Of a stretch of 64,000 nucleotides of DNA, positions 9,091-18,028 are shown piece after piece. The position numbers and the translations under genes were made by a program. The notes under the pieces are model-generated. The model was not told the origin of the DNA. It worked only from the letters and a program-made list of their open reading frames with translations, and did no database searches. Each line of letters starts with the position of its first letter. Within the stretch, counting starts at the first letter, position 1. The stretch comes from Clostridium ganghwense (GTDB lineage: Bacteria > Bacillota > Clostridia > Clostridiales > Clostridiaceae), in NCBI RefSeq assembly GCF_026735165.1, contig NZ_JAPQES010000001.1, positions 310,001 through 374,000 of the forward strand. The letters run 5' to 3'.

Positions 9091-10158
9091 TTATTTCCAA
9101 TTTACTTCATTCAAAATTTCAACTGCTTTCTTATTGTTTTCACCAAGTTTAGATAATCTTATATCCTGCTCTTTGAATGTTCCCCAAGATTTTAGAAGTT
9201 CTGATGGTTCAACCTCTGGATTTACTGGATATTCATAATTAGCCTCTGCATATTGCTTTTGAGCTTCTGTACCTGATAAAAATTCTATGAATTTAACTGC
9301 ATTTTCTTTATTCTTAGCATGCTTAGTTAATCCAGCACCACTGATATTTACGTGTGTTCCTGTTGTATCTTGATTTGGGAAAAATACCTTTACGCTATTT
9401 CCTACTTTTACTTCTTCTTTATCTGCTGAATTTAAAAGTTTTCCTACATAATAAGTATTCATTATAGCCACATCACCAATACCAGCAACTACTGCTTTTG
9501 CTTGGTCTCTATCATTTCCTTGTGGCTCTCTAGCCATATTTTCTACAAGACCTTTTGCCCATTCCTTAGCTTTTTCTTCACCATTTATTTCAATAAATGA
9601 TGCTAATAATGATTGGTTATAGATATTTGTTGATGATCTAACTAAAACTTTTTCTTTCCATTTTGAATTTGTTAACTCTTCATATGTAGATAACTCTTTT
9701 GGATCTACTTTATCTTTTGAGTAAACTATAACTCTAGCTCTCTTAGTTAAACCAAACCATTGATTGTCTTCATCTCTATACTTTTCTGGAATGTTTTTTG
9801 TAAGCTTATCACTTTTAACTGGTTGTAATACTTCACTATTTTTAGCTCTGTATAATCTTCCAACGTCTGCTGTTATTAAAATATCTGCCTGTGTATCTTT
9901 TCCTTCTCTTTTTAATCTCTCAATTAACTCATCTGATTTACCTTTTACAACATTTACTTTAATGCCTGTTTTTCCTGTAAACATTTTATAAAGTTCTTCA
10001 TCTGAATCATAATGTCTATCCGTATAGATATTTACTACCTTTTCTTCACTTTTTACAACTTCTTTTTTAGCTGAATCACTGCTTGCTGAACAACCAGCTA
10101 ATATCCCCATTGACATTACTCCAACCAATACTGCTGAAATTATTTTTTTCTTTATCAT
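9091..10158 (-). CDS. Iron(III)-type ABC substrate-binding lipoprotein
   Basis: Lipid-anchored extracellular receptor of the importer. Residues 1-22 form a lipoprotein signal with the lipobox LAGC, so Cys22 would be lipidated. The mature part (355 residues in all) has the FutA/FbpA-like pattern. It opens with VNIYTDRHYDSDEELY, a tyrosine-bearing segment typical of ferric-binding proteins. It also has QADILITADVGRLYRA, the ANYEYPVNP motif near 312 and a MNTYYVGKL segment near 234 whose paired tyrosines match the metal ligands of the family. The Fur-box-like site upstream supports iron. A related anion or thiamine substrate cannot be excluded by sequence alone. Confidence 0.88.
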   Translation of the reverse strand: MIKKKIISAVLVGVMSMGILAGCSASSDSAKKEVVKSEEKVVNIYTDRHYDSDEELYKMFTGKTGIKVNVVKGKSDELIERLKREGKDTQADILITADVGRLYRAKNSEVLQPVKSDKLTKNIPEKYRDEDNQWFGLTKRARVIVYSKDKVDPKELSTYEELTNSKWKEKVLVRSSTNIYNQSLLASFIEINGEEKAKEWAKGLVENMAREPQGNDRDQAKAVVAGIGDVAIMNTYYVGKLLNSADKEEVKVGNSVKVFFPNQDTTGTHVNISGAGLTKHAKNKENAVKFIEFLSGTEAQKQYAEANYEYPVNPEVEPSELLKSWGTFKEQDIRLSKLGENNKKAVEILNEVNWK

Positions 10159-10276
10159 TTGTTTTCCTCCTCTAGAAATTTTTCTTTTGTTAAATTAGTA
10201 TAATACCTAAAAAACTATGATGTATAAAATACATGTGTATTTTGATAATTATTAACAATTGCTAATTCGTTTTAAT

Positions 10277-10291
10277 TGAAATTAATTATCA
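10277..10291 (-). promoter_or_regulatory. Fur-box-like operator of the iron ABC operon
   Basis: On the - strand TGATAATTAATTTCA matches the 7-1-7 Fur consensus (TGATAAT-N-ATTATCA) at 12 of 14 positions. It lies just downstream of the predicted transcription start (near 10297), where a repressor would block transcription. Assignment by consensus only. Confidence 0.65.
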
Positions 10292-10303
10292 TTTACATTT
10301 AGT

Positions 10304-10332
10304 ATGATATTATACTCTTGCTACTTTGTCAA
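10304..10332 (-). promoter_or_regulatory. Promoter of the iron ABC operon
   Basis: On the - strand a perfect TTGACA (10327-10332) and TATCAT (10304-10309) are 17 bases apart. The Fur-box-like site follows the -10 box directly. Confidence 0.75.
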
Positions 10333-10388
10333 TATAATAATTTAATTTTTATACTAGGTAAATTTTGTAATACTATAACAAAAAAAAT

Positions 10389-10420
10389 AAGCAGCTACGC
10401 TTTATGCATTATAGCTGCTT
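10389..10420 (-). terminator. Terminator of the chemoreceptor gene at 10444
   Basis: AAGCAGCTA pairs with TAGCTGCTT-like sequence around a 14-base loop. On the - strand it is followed by TATTTTTTT. Confidence 0.75.
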
Positions 10421-10443
10421 TTGTGTAAAAATAGTTGTTTTGT

Positions 10444-12141
10444 CTATAACTTAAACTTATTAACTTCATTCATCATTTCTTTAGACATATCATTCAATGA
10501 ATGTACTGTTGCCGTTAATTCCTCAGAAGATGCATTCATTTCTTCTGAAGATGCGGCTATTTCTTCTGAAGACGCTGCTACTTCTTCAGATACAGAAGAT
10601 ATTTCTTCTACTTTTTGTAAAATAGTATCTTTTTCTTTATTTATGTTCACTGCTAGATTATTTACTGATTGAATTTCAGGTACAATTTTCTCAATTGCTT
10701 TGGTTATTTTCTTAAAGAAATTTATAGTAGTATTAATAACTTCAACCTGATCATTTAATTCTGTATTCATGGTATCTGAATTACTTATGATAGTACCAGT
10801 ATTGCTTGATATATCATCTATTAGTTTATTTATATTTCCAGCAGATATTTTACTTTGTTCTGCAAGCTTTCTAATCTCGTCAGCAACTACAGCAAAACCT
10901 TTTCCTGATTCACCTGCACTTGCTGCTTCAATAGCTGCATTTAATGCAAGCAAATTTGTTTGATCTGCAATATTATTTATAACAGCAGTTATCTCATTAA
11001 TTTGATTTATATTTTCGCCAAATCCTGTTATTGTATCTGAGAAATTTTTAAAAGAATCCCCTACTTGTGTTATTGATTGAATCAATTTCTGCATTTTATT
11101 ATTACCTTCACTTGTCATAAAATCAATTTCATTAAAAGTAGAACCAGTGTGAGTTATGGCTTGTACCATTTCTTCTAATTTATCACCGAATTGATTCAAT
11201 ATATGTGTGATATCAAGCAAGTTATCTGATTGATTACCTGCACCCTTGGCTACATCCTGAATAGCTATAGAAACATTTTGTGAAGAAGATGCAGTTGCCT
11301 CTGCCGAACATTCTAAATCTTCTGATGAATCCTCAATATTTTCAGACACTTCTTTAATATTTAATATCATTTGCCTAACCGAATCCTGCATTACTTTTAC
11401 TGAACGAGTTAAATCACCAATCTCATCATGCCTTTTTAAAACTTCATCTGAAACTTCAACAGTTAAATCACCTTTTGATATAACTCCCAAATGTTCTACA
11501 GATTTATTAAGAGGATTTGTTATACTTTTTGTAATTAATACTACAATTATAAACGATAAAACCCCCACTATTAAAGTAATTCCTGCTATTGTAAACATTA
11601 ATGAATTAACTTGTTTTTTTATTGTATTTTGATCAACTCCAATAAAAAACATCCCTATATTTTGTCCATTTTTATCTTTTATTGGAGCATATTTAACTTC
11701 ATATAGTGTATTTAAAACATTCGCTTGTCCTTTATATATATTTCCTTCTTTTAATACTTTTTGTACAACTTCACTAGACGCTTTCGTTCCTACTGCTCTT
11801 TTACCCTGTTCTTCTACAGTTGTAGATATTCTGGTATCATTTAAAAATATAGTTACTTCATCACTTGTCTTTTCTTTTATCAAATCTACAAATTCAGTAT
11901 CTTCATTTAACAATTTTTTACCTTTATATAATTTGTCGCCTTCTACTCTCCACTCACCACTATACTTTTCATCTAATAAACTTATCATTAGTTTTCCATT
12001 AGAATCTAACAGTTTATTATTATTATCATTTACTAGTTTATTTATATAATAAAACATACTTGCAAATACACTTATAAGTAAAAATGTAATGATAAAAGCT
12101 GTCATTGAAAATATTTTACCTTTTATTTTCAGTTTGATCAT
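10444..12141 (-). CDS. Methyl-accepting chemotaxis protein, single-Cache type
   Basis: Membrane chemoreceptor of 565 residues. A membrane helix (about 13-33) is followed by an extracytoplasmic sensor of about 150 residues. Its conserved tail ([20 protein letters not shown], near 168) is that of a single-Cache sensor. A second membrane helix (about 182-203), HAMP, and the signalling domain with [20 protein letters not shown] near 403 come next. The C terminus carries a short tandem series built on ASSEE (about 524-552) that extends the coiled coil. The start ATG at 12141 has a GGAAG-type ribosome binding site. Ligand unknown. Confidence 0.9.
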   Translation of the reverse strand: MIKLKIKGKIFSMTAFIITFLLISVFASMFYYINKLVNDNNNKLLDSNGKLMISLLDEKYSGEWRVEGDKLYKGKKLLNEDTEFVDLIKEKTSDEVTIFLNDTRISTTVEEQGKRAVGTKASSEVVQKVLKEGNIYKGQANVLNTLYEVKYAPIKDKNGQNIGMFFIGVDQNTIKKQVNSLMFTIAGITLIVGVLSFIIVVLITKSITNPLNKSVEHLGVISKGDLTVEVSDEVLKRHDEIGDLTRSVKVMQDSVRQMILNIKEVSENIEDSSEDLECSAEATASSSQNVSIAIQDVAKGAGNQSDNLLDITHILNQFGDKLEEMVQAITHTGSTFNEIDFMTSEGNNKMQKLIQSITQVGDSFKNFSDTITGFGENINQINEITAVINNIADQTNLLALNAAIEAASAGESGKGFAVVADEIRKLAEQSKISAGNINKLIDDISSNTGTIISNSDTMNTELNDQVEVINTTINFFKKITKAIEKIVPEIQSVNNLAVNINKEKDTILQKVEEISSVSEEVAASSEEIAASSEEMNASSEELTATVHSLNDMSKEMMNEVNKFKL

Positions 12142-12191
12142 AAATCCACTTCCTTTCTTAATTTTCTTAAAATTTCTTATTATACAAATAA

Positions 12192-12246
12192 TTATATGAT
12201 ATTTTTCAGTAAATTATAATATAATTCGCTAAAAAATATCATATAA
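12192..12246. repeat. 15-bp perfect inverted repeat upstream of the chemoreceptor
   Basis: TTATATGATATTTTT at 12192-12206 is repeated inverted at 12232-12246, with a 25-base AT-rich spacer. It lies about 50 bases upstream of the chemoreceptor start. It could be an operator or a leader hairpin; no T run follows. Confidence 0.6.
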
Positions 12247-12295
12247 AGTCTTTTTTTGTCTAAATTCACAGACTATATTCCTGAAATAATAAAAA

Positions 12296-12329
12296 AACTA
12301 CCAGAATGTATTCATACATCCTGATAGTT
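12296..12329 (-). terminator. Family-1 terminator hairpin, copy 1
   Basis: One of seven near-identical hairpins in this window. The 15-bp stem pairs fully only in the - strand RNA, where two C/A positions become G-U, and is followed by TTTTTT on that strand. This copy closes the TPR pseudogene and is almost identical to the copy at 18213, as part of a longer duplicated block. Confidence 0.8.
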
Positions 12330-12399
12330 CTCTTAATTGTATAATTTCCAAGACTTCTATCTCTTTTAGTTGAAACCTAATACTTTAGTAATATTAAAT

Positions 12400-12710
12400 T
12401 TAAAATTTATAATCATCATCTTTAGGATACCAGTGAAATTTAGTAATTTTATTATCATCATATTTAGATGAACCAGTAGTACTCTCAAAATTTTGCCATG
12501 TTAAGAATTGAATATTACTATACTCTGTTACTGTCATAGGGTTCTCTGAATCAACATTATCAATTATAGATAACACTTCATCAAGGTCCTCAGCATTATC
12601 TAATGCTATTTCAAGCTTGCCTGGTGTAGATATTCTCTTTTCTTCTTCTAAAGCTTTTGTTCTTGTTAAATCATCATCAGTCAATTTATACAGTAGGACA
12701 TTCTAAAATT
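12400..12710 (-). pseudogene. Mosaic remnant of the TPR protein gene
   Basis: A degraded second copy of the 3' part of the TPR gene at 18317-20260. The 94 decoded residues join three separate parts of that protein. TDDDLTR comes from near residue 365, EEEKRISTPGKLE from near 457, and the last 58 residues (from IALDNAEDLDEV) are collinear with its C terminus. Both joins fall at short shared words (AAGCTTT and TTTCAA), which suggests microhomology deletions. There is no ATG, and the frame opens only at a TTG. Upstream of it, 12691-12710 match 20 bases of the aminotransferase gene (21187-21206). Downstream identity with the parent runs through the terminator to about 12290. Confidence 0.88.
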
Positions 12711-12747
12711 TTAACCAATTCCAAAGTATACTTGCTCTAATGTCCTC

Positions 12748-12776
12748 TTTACATTTACATGTAAAAGTACTACAAT
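12748..12776 (+). promoter_or_regulatory. Promoter of the TetR export operon
   Basis: TTTACA (12748-12753) and TACAAT (12771-12776) are 17 bases apart. The predicted start near 12783 falls inside the palindrome at 12782-12799. Confidence 0.75.
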
Positions 12777-12781
12777 ATTAC

Positions 12782-12799
12782 TGAGTGAGTACTCAATCA
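12782..12799. promoter_or_regulatory. Probable TetR-family operator
   Basis: An 18-bp palindrome centred on GAGTACTC with one mismatched pair (TGAGTGAGTACTCAATCA). It overlaps the transcription start of the operon that begins with a TetR-type regulator, as expected for autorepression. Confidence 0.75.
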
Positions 12800-12871
12800 A
12801 TCTTGTTATTAAAATAAAGTTCACTAACACACTCTAAGAACTTATATAAAAAATAGAAAGGAAAGAATCTC

Positions 12872-13501
12872 ATGAACAATAAAAATTCCACTGATAAAAA
12901 ACAACGAATTTTAGAAACAGCTGTAAAACTTTTTTCTCAAAAAGGCTTTGATAAAACCTCTACCAAAGAAATAGCTCAAAATGCTGAAGTTGCAGAAGGT
13001 ACTATATTTTTTTATTTTAAATCCAAAAAAGGCTTGCTAGAAGCTCTATTAAAACATTCTGTAGAAATCATAGTTCAAGAATTAATAATAAACTCCCTAG
13101 ATGATGTATTAAAAAAAGAAGATTCTAAAGATGATAAAGAAATTTTAAAAGCTTTAATTAAAAACCGTTTAGATTTAATACAGAACAATTTTCCTCTAGT
13201 TAAGATCTTCTTTTCAGAACTGATTTATAAAGAAGATTTTAGATCAAAATTTATTGAGTTAATGACAACTACAGGCATAAAAGTTATAACAAATTATATT
13301 GACAAAGGAATAACAGAAGATAGATTTAGAAATATTAATTCACTTATTGTAACTCGCTGCCTTGTAGGTATGATAATAACTCATATTATACAAAACAAGT
13401 TTGTACCGCAGATTTTACAAGACTATACTCAAGATGAACAAATAGACATGATGCTGGATTTGTTTTTAAATGGACTTTTAAACAAGCCTGCAGTTAATTA
13501 A
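12872..13501 (+). CDS. TetR/AcrR-family transcriptional regulator
   Basis: A 209-residue repressor. Residues 9-55 form the TetR DNA-binding domain, with RILETAVKLFSQKGFDKTS, the helix-turn-helix TKEIAQNAEVAEGTIFFYF and SKKGLLEALL. The C-terminal ligand-binding half is helical and carries no motif that tells the ligand. It is the first gene of a four-gene export operon and lies 70 bases downstream of a palindrome at the promoter, so it most likely represses its own operon until a toxic compound binds. The start ATG has GGAAAGG upstream. Confidence 0.9.
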   Translation: MNNKNSTDKKQRILETAVKLFSQKGFDKTSTKEIAQNAEVAEGTIFFYFKSKKGLLEALLKHSVEIIVQELIINSLDDVLKKEDSKDDKEILKALIKNRLDLIQNNFPLVKIFFSELIYKEDFRSKFIELMTTTGIKVITNYIDKGITEDRFRNINSLIVTRCLVGMIITHIIQNKFVPQILQDYTQDEQIDMMLDLFLNGLLNKPAVN

Positions 13502-13534
13502 ATAAAAAATCTATATTAATTGGAGGTGGAGACT

Positions 13535-14725
13535 ATGAAACAAAACAAATCAACTTTCAAATACCTAACTGCTTCAGTATGTATATCTTTTTTCAGTGCT
13601 TTCTTTTTATTAGGCTGCTCTAATACAAAGCAAAAACCTAATGTATACAGCGGTACAGCCGAATGCACAGAATATGATGTACAAACAGAATTAGGTGGAT
13701 CTATAAGTGAAATTTTTGCTTCTGAAGGTGGAAAAATTAATAAAGGAGATGTTATTGCAAAATTAGATGATGAAGTGCTTAAGCTTAATTTGAAACAAGC
13801 TCAAGCAGCTTACGAAATAAGCAAACAAAAATATAACGAAACTAAAAGTGGAACAAGAGAAGAACAAATCCGTCAAGCTAAATCCAATTTAAGTGCTTCA
13901 AAAGCAAAACTTGATGAACTATTATCTGGAAGCAGACCTGAAGAAATAAAGCAAGCAGAAATTGCGTTAAAACAATCACAAAGTTTACTAGAACAGGCAC
14001 AAAAAAATTATAATTACAGAAAAAATAATCTAGAAAAATATAAAACTTTACAAAATGAAGGCATAATCTCCCATGAGCAATTAGATCAAGCTCAAAATGT
14101 ATTTGATGTTGCAGAAGGCCAACTAATTTCTTCACAAAATTCAGTGAAAACATCCCAGGAAAAGCTTACTCTTATAAAAAATGGTGCAACAACCCAAACA
14201 ATTGAAGCTGCCAAAGCCTCTGTTGAAAATGCTAAGGCTCAATATGACTTACTTATAAACGGCAGCTCCTCTTATGTATTAAACTCCTTAAAATCAGCAT
14301 TAGGACAAGCAGAAGCTTCTAAGAAAATAGCTAAATATAATTTATCACAAACCACTATTAAGTCTCCAATTACAGGTACAGTTTTAAAAACATGGGTGAA
14401 AAAAGGTGAAACAGCTGCTCCTGGTTCAATTATAGCAACTGTTTCTGATTTAAATGATTTATGGGTTAAAGTATATGTCCAAGAAAAATATTACTCAAAA
14501 CTTTCATTAAATCAGGAAGTAAAAATTATTTGTGACGCTTTAAATGAACCTGTAAACGGAAAAATTACTTATATATCTTCTAATGCAGAATTTACCCCTA
14601 AAAATACACAAACAAAGGAAGACAAACAAAAAAGAGTTTTTGAAGTAAAAGTTAAAATTTTAGACCATCTAGATATTATAAAACCTGGCATGGATTTAGA
14701 GGTGATTTTATGGAATGTGCAATAG
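13535..14725 (+). CDS. HlyD-like membrane fusion lipoprotein of an ABC exporter
   Basis: Periplasmic-adaptor-type protein that probably couples the exporter to the wall space. The start is the ATG at 13535, behind GGAGGTGGA; an upstream TTG in frame would place the ribosome binding site inside the gene. The 396 residues open with a hydrophobic signal ending in LLGC, so the Cys near 28 may be lipidated. A biotinyl-lipoyl-like half (about 45-80), a long coiled-coil hairpin (about 90-255, rich in Gln and Lys with KSGTREEQIRQAKSNL-type repeats), the second lipoyl half with TTIKSPITGTVLKTWVKKGE and a beta-barrel domain follow. This is the YbhG-like pattern. It overlaps the ATPase gene by 16 bases. 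Confidence 0.87.
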   Translation: MKQNKSTFKYLTASVCISFFSAFFLLGCSNTKQKPNVYSGTAECTEYDVQTELGGSISEIFASEGGKINKGDVIAKLDDEVLKLNLKQAQAAYEISKQKYNETKSGTREEQIRQAKSNLSASKAKLDELLSGSRPEEIKQAEIALKQSQSLLEQAQKNYNYRKNNLEKYKTLQNEGIISHEQLDQAQNVFDVAEGQLISSQNSVKTSQEKLTLIKNGATTQTIEAAKASVENAKAQYDLLINGSSSYVLNSLKSALGQAEASKKIAKYNLSQTTIKSPITGTVLKTWVKKGETAAPGSIIATVSDLNDLWVKVYVQEKYYSKLSLNQEVKIICDALNEPVNGKITYISSNAEFTPKNTQTKEDKQKRVFEVKVKILDHLDIIKPGMDLEVILWNVQ

Positions 14726-15501
14726 AAGTAAAAGAACTCACAAAAAAATTTGGTGATTTCACTGCAGTGGATCATATAAATTTTAAAATACCGAAGGGAA
14801 AAATATTTGGATTCCTTGGACCCAACGGTTCTGGTAAATCAACTACTATAAGAATGCTTTGCGGTGTATTAATTCCAACCTCTGGAGAAGGTAAAGTTCT
14901 AGGATATGATATAACAAAGGATACAGAAAAAATTCGTGCAAATATAGGCTATATGTCTCAAAAGTTCAGCCTTTATGAGGATTTAACTGTTGAAGAAAAT
15001 CTTGATTTTTATGCTGGAGTTTATTCCCTGCCAAAAAAGGTTAGAGAAGAAAGAAAAAAAGAGCTTATTAAAATGGCAAATCTTGAGGGAAAAGAAAAGC
15101 GGCTTGCAGGTAAACTTTCTGGAGGTTGGAAGCAAAGACTTGCTCTTGGATGTGCACTTATTCATAAACCAAAACTTCTTTTTCTAGATGAACCTACAGC
15201 TGGGGTAGATCCAGTTTCAAGAAGAATATTCTGGAAGATAATTCATGAATTGAAAAATCAAGGTATTACAATACTTGTTACCACTCACTACATGGATGAA
15301 GCTGAAAGTTGTGATATTACAGCATTTATATTCAATAGTAAATTACTAACAATAGGTAACACTGAAGAAATATTAAAAAGAGAAAATGCCAAAAACTTAG
15401 AAGATGTATTCATAACCTATGTTGAAAGAGCTACAAACCAAAAAATCACTTCTACTTTTAAGGAACTAAAATTTCTACTAGATGGGCAGGTGGAAGATTA
15501 A
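14710..15501 (+). CDS. ABC exporter ATP-binding protein
   Basis: ATPase of the TetR-controlled exporter; 263 residues. Walker A is GPNGSGKST near residue 38 and the Q-loop is in YMSQKFSLYEDLT. The signature is LSGGWKQRLALG, Walker B is LLFLDEPTAGVDP, and the switch His is in TTHYMDEAE. The GWKQR signature and VDP after Walker B match the DrrA/YbhF drug-export group. The start ATG overlaps the end of the membrane fusion gene and its stop overlaps the next ATG, so the genes are translationally coupled. Confidence 0.92.
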   Translation: MECAIEVKELTKKFGDFTAVDHINFKIPKGKIFGFLGPNGSGKSTTIRMLCGVLIPTSGEGKVLGYDITKDTEKIRANIGYMSQKFSLYEDLTVEENLDFYAGVYSLPKKVREERKKELIKMANLEGKEKRLAGKLSGGWKQRLALGCALIHKPKLLFLDEPTAGVDPVSRRIFWKIIHELKNQGITILVTTHYMDEAESCDITAFIFNSKLLTIGNTEEILKRENAKNLEDVFITYVERATNQKITSTFKELKFLLDGQVED

Positions 15502-16640
15502 TGAACTGGCAGAGGTTTATATCAATAATAAAAAAAGAATTCATTCAAATTAAAAGAGATAAATTTAGTGCCAAAATAATAATTCTAATGCCTATTATGA
15601 TGATATTTTTATTTGGCTATGCTGTAAATACTGATTTGGAGGATATAAACATTGCAGTTTTTGATCAATCTAGAACTCAAGAAAGCCGTACATATATAAA
15701 TAAGTTTACAAATTCAAACTACTTTATTCCCAAATATTATGTAAACAGTACAAATGAACTAAATTATCTAATTGATAATGGAGATGCAAAAGCTGGGCTT
15801 ATAATTCCACCTAATTTTACTGAAAAACTAAAAAAAGGTAAACAAGCACAGGGACAGCTTATTATAGATGGTACGGACCCAACAATTGCAAGAACTGCTT
15901 TAAGCAGTGGCCAACTAATTTCCCAAAATTATTCCATGCAGAATACTCAAAAGAATCTTTCTAAAAAAGGAATTGCCTTAAATAAAACTTCACTACTTTC
16001 TATAGACTTAAGGACAAATGTTTGGTACAATCCAAACCTTAAGAGTACACTGTTTACAATTCCAGGTGTAATAGGGCTTATTCTTCAAAATATAACTGTA
16101 ATGCTCACTGCTTTTGCCCTTGTTCGTGAAAGGGAAAGAAGTACAATTGAACAGTTAATAGTAACCCCTATTAAAACTCGTGAACTTATTTTAGGAAAAA
16201 TGATACCTTACATTTTAATAGGATATGTAGATTTCTTATTTGTACTCGGTATTGGAACCATGTGGTTTGGACTCCCTATTAATGGAAGCCTTCCTCTGCT
16301 TTTACTGCTTGGATTTGAATTTGTAATAGTTGCTCTTGCAATTGGAATGTGGATTTCTACTATAACAATAAATCAACTTCAGGCAATGCAGGCAACTATG
16401 CTGTTTATTCTTCCCAGCTTTCTTCTCTCTGGGTTTGTATTTCCTAGAGAAAGTATGCCTAAAATAATTCAAATCATGGGTAATTTGATACCTCTAACAT
16501 TCTTTTTAAAGATTGCAAGAGGCATAATACTAAAAGGTGTTGGCATGGAATATCTATGGAAAGATACTTTAATTCTAGGCATACTGGGAATACTTATACT
16601 TTCTTTTTCAATACTTAATTTTAAGAAGAATCTAGAGTAA
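15501..16640 (+). CDS. ABC-2 type exporter permease
   Basis: Membrane partner of the ATPase; 379 residues. One N-terminal helix (about 22-42) is followed by a large extracytoplasmic part (about 45-175), then five helices. These include the ABC-2 region with RERERSTIEQLIVTPIKTRE near 210 and PSFLLSGFVFPRESMP near 305. This is the YbhS/YbhR type. Such exporters usually have two different permease genes, but only this one is present, so it may work as a homodimer. It is followed by a strong terminator. Confidence 0.9.
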   Translation: MNWQRFISIIKKEFIQIKRDKFSAKIIILMPIMMIFLFGYAVNTDLEDINIAVFDQSRTQESRTYINKFTNSNYFIPKYYVNSTNELNYLIDNGDAKAGLIIPPNFTEKLKKGKQAQGQLIIDGTDPTIARTALSSGQLISQNYSMQNTQKNLSKKGIALNKTSLLSIDLRTNVWYNPNLKSTLFTIPGVIGLILQNITVMLTAFALVRERERSTIEQLIVTPIKTRELILGKMIPYILIGYVDFLFVLGIGTMWFGLPINGSLPLLLLLGFEFVIVALAIGMWISTITINQLQAMQATMLFILPSFLLSGFVFPRESMPKIIQIMGNLIPLTFFLKIARGIILKGVGMEYLWKDTLILGILGILILSFSILNFKKNLE

Positions 16641-16657
16641 ATTTGTAAGCATAATAT

Positions 16658-16713
16658 AAAAAACTTCCTAAGAATTTTTAAATTTAAGAATTTAAGTTCT
16701 TAGGAAGTTTTTT
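16658..16713. terminator. Bidirectional terminator between the export operon and the MFS gene
   Basis: AAAAAACTTCCTAAGAA pairs with TTCTTAGGAAGTTTTTT around an AT-rich inner loop that is itself partly palindromic. T runs lie on both strands, and it separates two converging genes. The outer arms resemble the family-2 hairpins at 20370, 38571 and 49510. Confidence 0.85.
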
Positions 16714-16733
16714 AAAATTGACATATGTACCTA

Positions 16734-16782
16734 ACTTTTATTAATTATTGGTTTTAATGAATAGTCTTATTTAAATTCTTCA
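16734..16782 (-). other. Short fragments matching the ECF and aminotransferase gene ends
   Basis: Bases 16734-16756 are identical (23 of 23) to 20470-20492 near the end of the ECF gene. Bases 16765-16782 are identical (18 of 18) to 21116-21133, the end of the aminotransferase gene. On the - strand they come in the same order as the two full genes. They sit on the opposite flank of the export operon from the TPR remnant. The 18-base part alone could be chance, since it codes a common ending (EEFK and stop). Confidence 0.5.
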
Positions 16783-16783
16783 G

Positions 16784-17977
16784 CTAATTTTTCATTTCTA
16801 TCTGCGAATAACAAATTTTTTCTTTTTCATAAATACACTGAATAATTAATACAATAACTGCTCCCATAACCATATATATAATTAAACTTCCAAATCCAAC
16901 AGTTATTCCAAAAATATCTCCTAATTTTCCTATAGCCCAAATTAAAACATATTCTATCATTCCACCCATCATAGAAATCCATCCAATTAGCCCAACATTT
17001 ACTCCTGTAAAACGCTGCTGCATCATTGCCATAATTGTTGGGTACATAGTAGCTGTAAAAATTCCTGTAAGGCCAAAAAATATAAGTTGAGATGTGTATA
17101 ATCCCAATCCAATAAATATTACATTGCCTATAAAAGAAAATAATAAACATCTTTCATACCCAACTTTATCAAGAATTTGACTAAATATACTCCTAACAAT
17201 AGGATAACTAATTAAAAATACCGTTAAATAACTTGCAGCTTGTCCTTCACTGATTTGTTGAGTTTGTCTTGCAAATATAATAAACCATGTGCCTAAACCA
17301 TATTCCCAAACTTGACCACCAACAAATAATAACACAAACAGCCAAACAATTAAGTTTCTCCATGAATAAGTAGTTTCCTGAACAATATCAACTTTTTCTT
17401 CTACTTGAGAATTTTTCTTCACTTCTGCTTCTTTTACAAATATAAGAATAAAAGATATAATTAAAGTTGGTATTGAGCTCAATCCAAAAATCAATTGCCA
17501 ATTGATTCCCTTATCCAATAATCCACTGATTATCTTAGGTCCAGCTAATGCTCCTAAAGAAAACCCTAAATGTAATTTCATTAAAGTTTTTCCTCTTTCC
17601 TCTGGCTTCAGTACTCCAATATACAAATTTCCTGCTAAAGTACAACTTCCATACGCAAACATATAAAAACAAAATAAAATATCAAATCCTAATATAGAGT
17701 GTACAAAAATCATTGCTAATGCACTAATACTATAAAGTGCAAGTCCTATACTCAGTATAAATTTGTGGCTCCATTTTTTTACTACATATCCTGTCCCTAA
17801 AGTAGAAATCTGCATAATAATTCCTGAAATTAAGATAAGAGTTGCAATATGCCCATAGCCTCCTAAATAATCATGCTGAATGGAAGAAAAGATATTTGTT
17901 CGCATACTAAAAACAAAGCCTATCATAGCAAAAGAAATAAAACATAAATACATTAACTTATTCCTTGTAATTTTCAT
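16784..17977 (-). CDS. Major facilitator superfamily transporter
   Basis: A 397-residue membrane carrier with about twelve helices in two six-helix halves joined by a charged loop (about 190-210, KEAEVKKNSQVEEKVDIVQE). The first loop carries GYVVKKWSHK in place of the usual GxxxDRxGRR signature, and an RGKTLMKLHLGFSLGALAGP segment near 131 matches helix 4-5 of sugar or drug carriers. The start ATG has AGGAGG upstream. No regulator is adjacent in the same direction. Substrate cannot be told; a sugar or efflux role is equally possible. Confidence 0.85.
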   Translation of the reverse strand: MKITRNKLMYLCFISFAMIGFVFSMRTNIFSSIQHDYLGGYGHIATLILISGIIMQISTLGTGYVVKKWSHKFILSIGLALYSISALAMIFVHSILGFDILFCFYMFAYGSCTLAGNLYIGVLKPEERGKTLMKLHLGFSLGALAGPKIISGLLDKGINWQLIFGLSSIPTLIISFILIFVKEAEVKKNSQVEEKVDIVQETTYSWRNLIVWLFVLLFVGGQVWEYGLGTWFIIFARQTQQISEGQAASYLTVFLISYPIVRSIFSQILDKVGYERCLLFSFIGNVIFIGLGLYTSQLIFFGLTGIFTATMYPTIMAMMQQRFTGVNVGLIGWISMMGGMIEYVLIWAIGKLGDIFGITVGFGSLIIYMVMGAVIVLIIQCIYEKEKICYSQIEMKN

Positions 17978-18028
17978 ATATATTTCCTCCTTATAATTTT
18001 CTTCTAAAAATAATATGTAAAATTATAC

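Noticed and set aside
13520-13534. TTG start of the membrane fusion gene
   Set aside because: It would put the ribosome binding site inside the gene; the ATG at 13535 is correctly spaced.
16827-17150. Open frame of 107 codons on the - strand
   Set aside because: It is a shifted frame inside the MFS gene; its Tyr/Ile-rich composition is that of a frame shadow.
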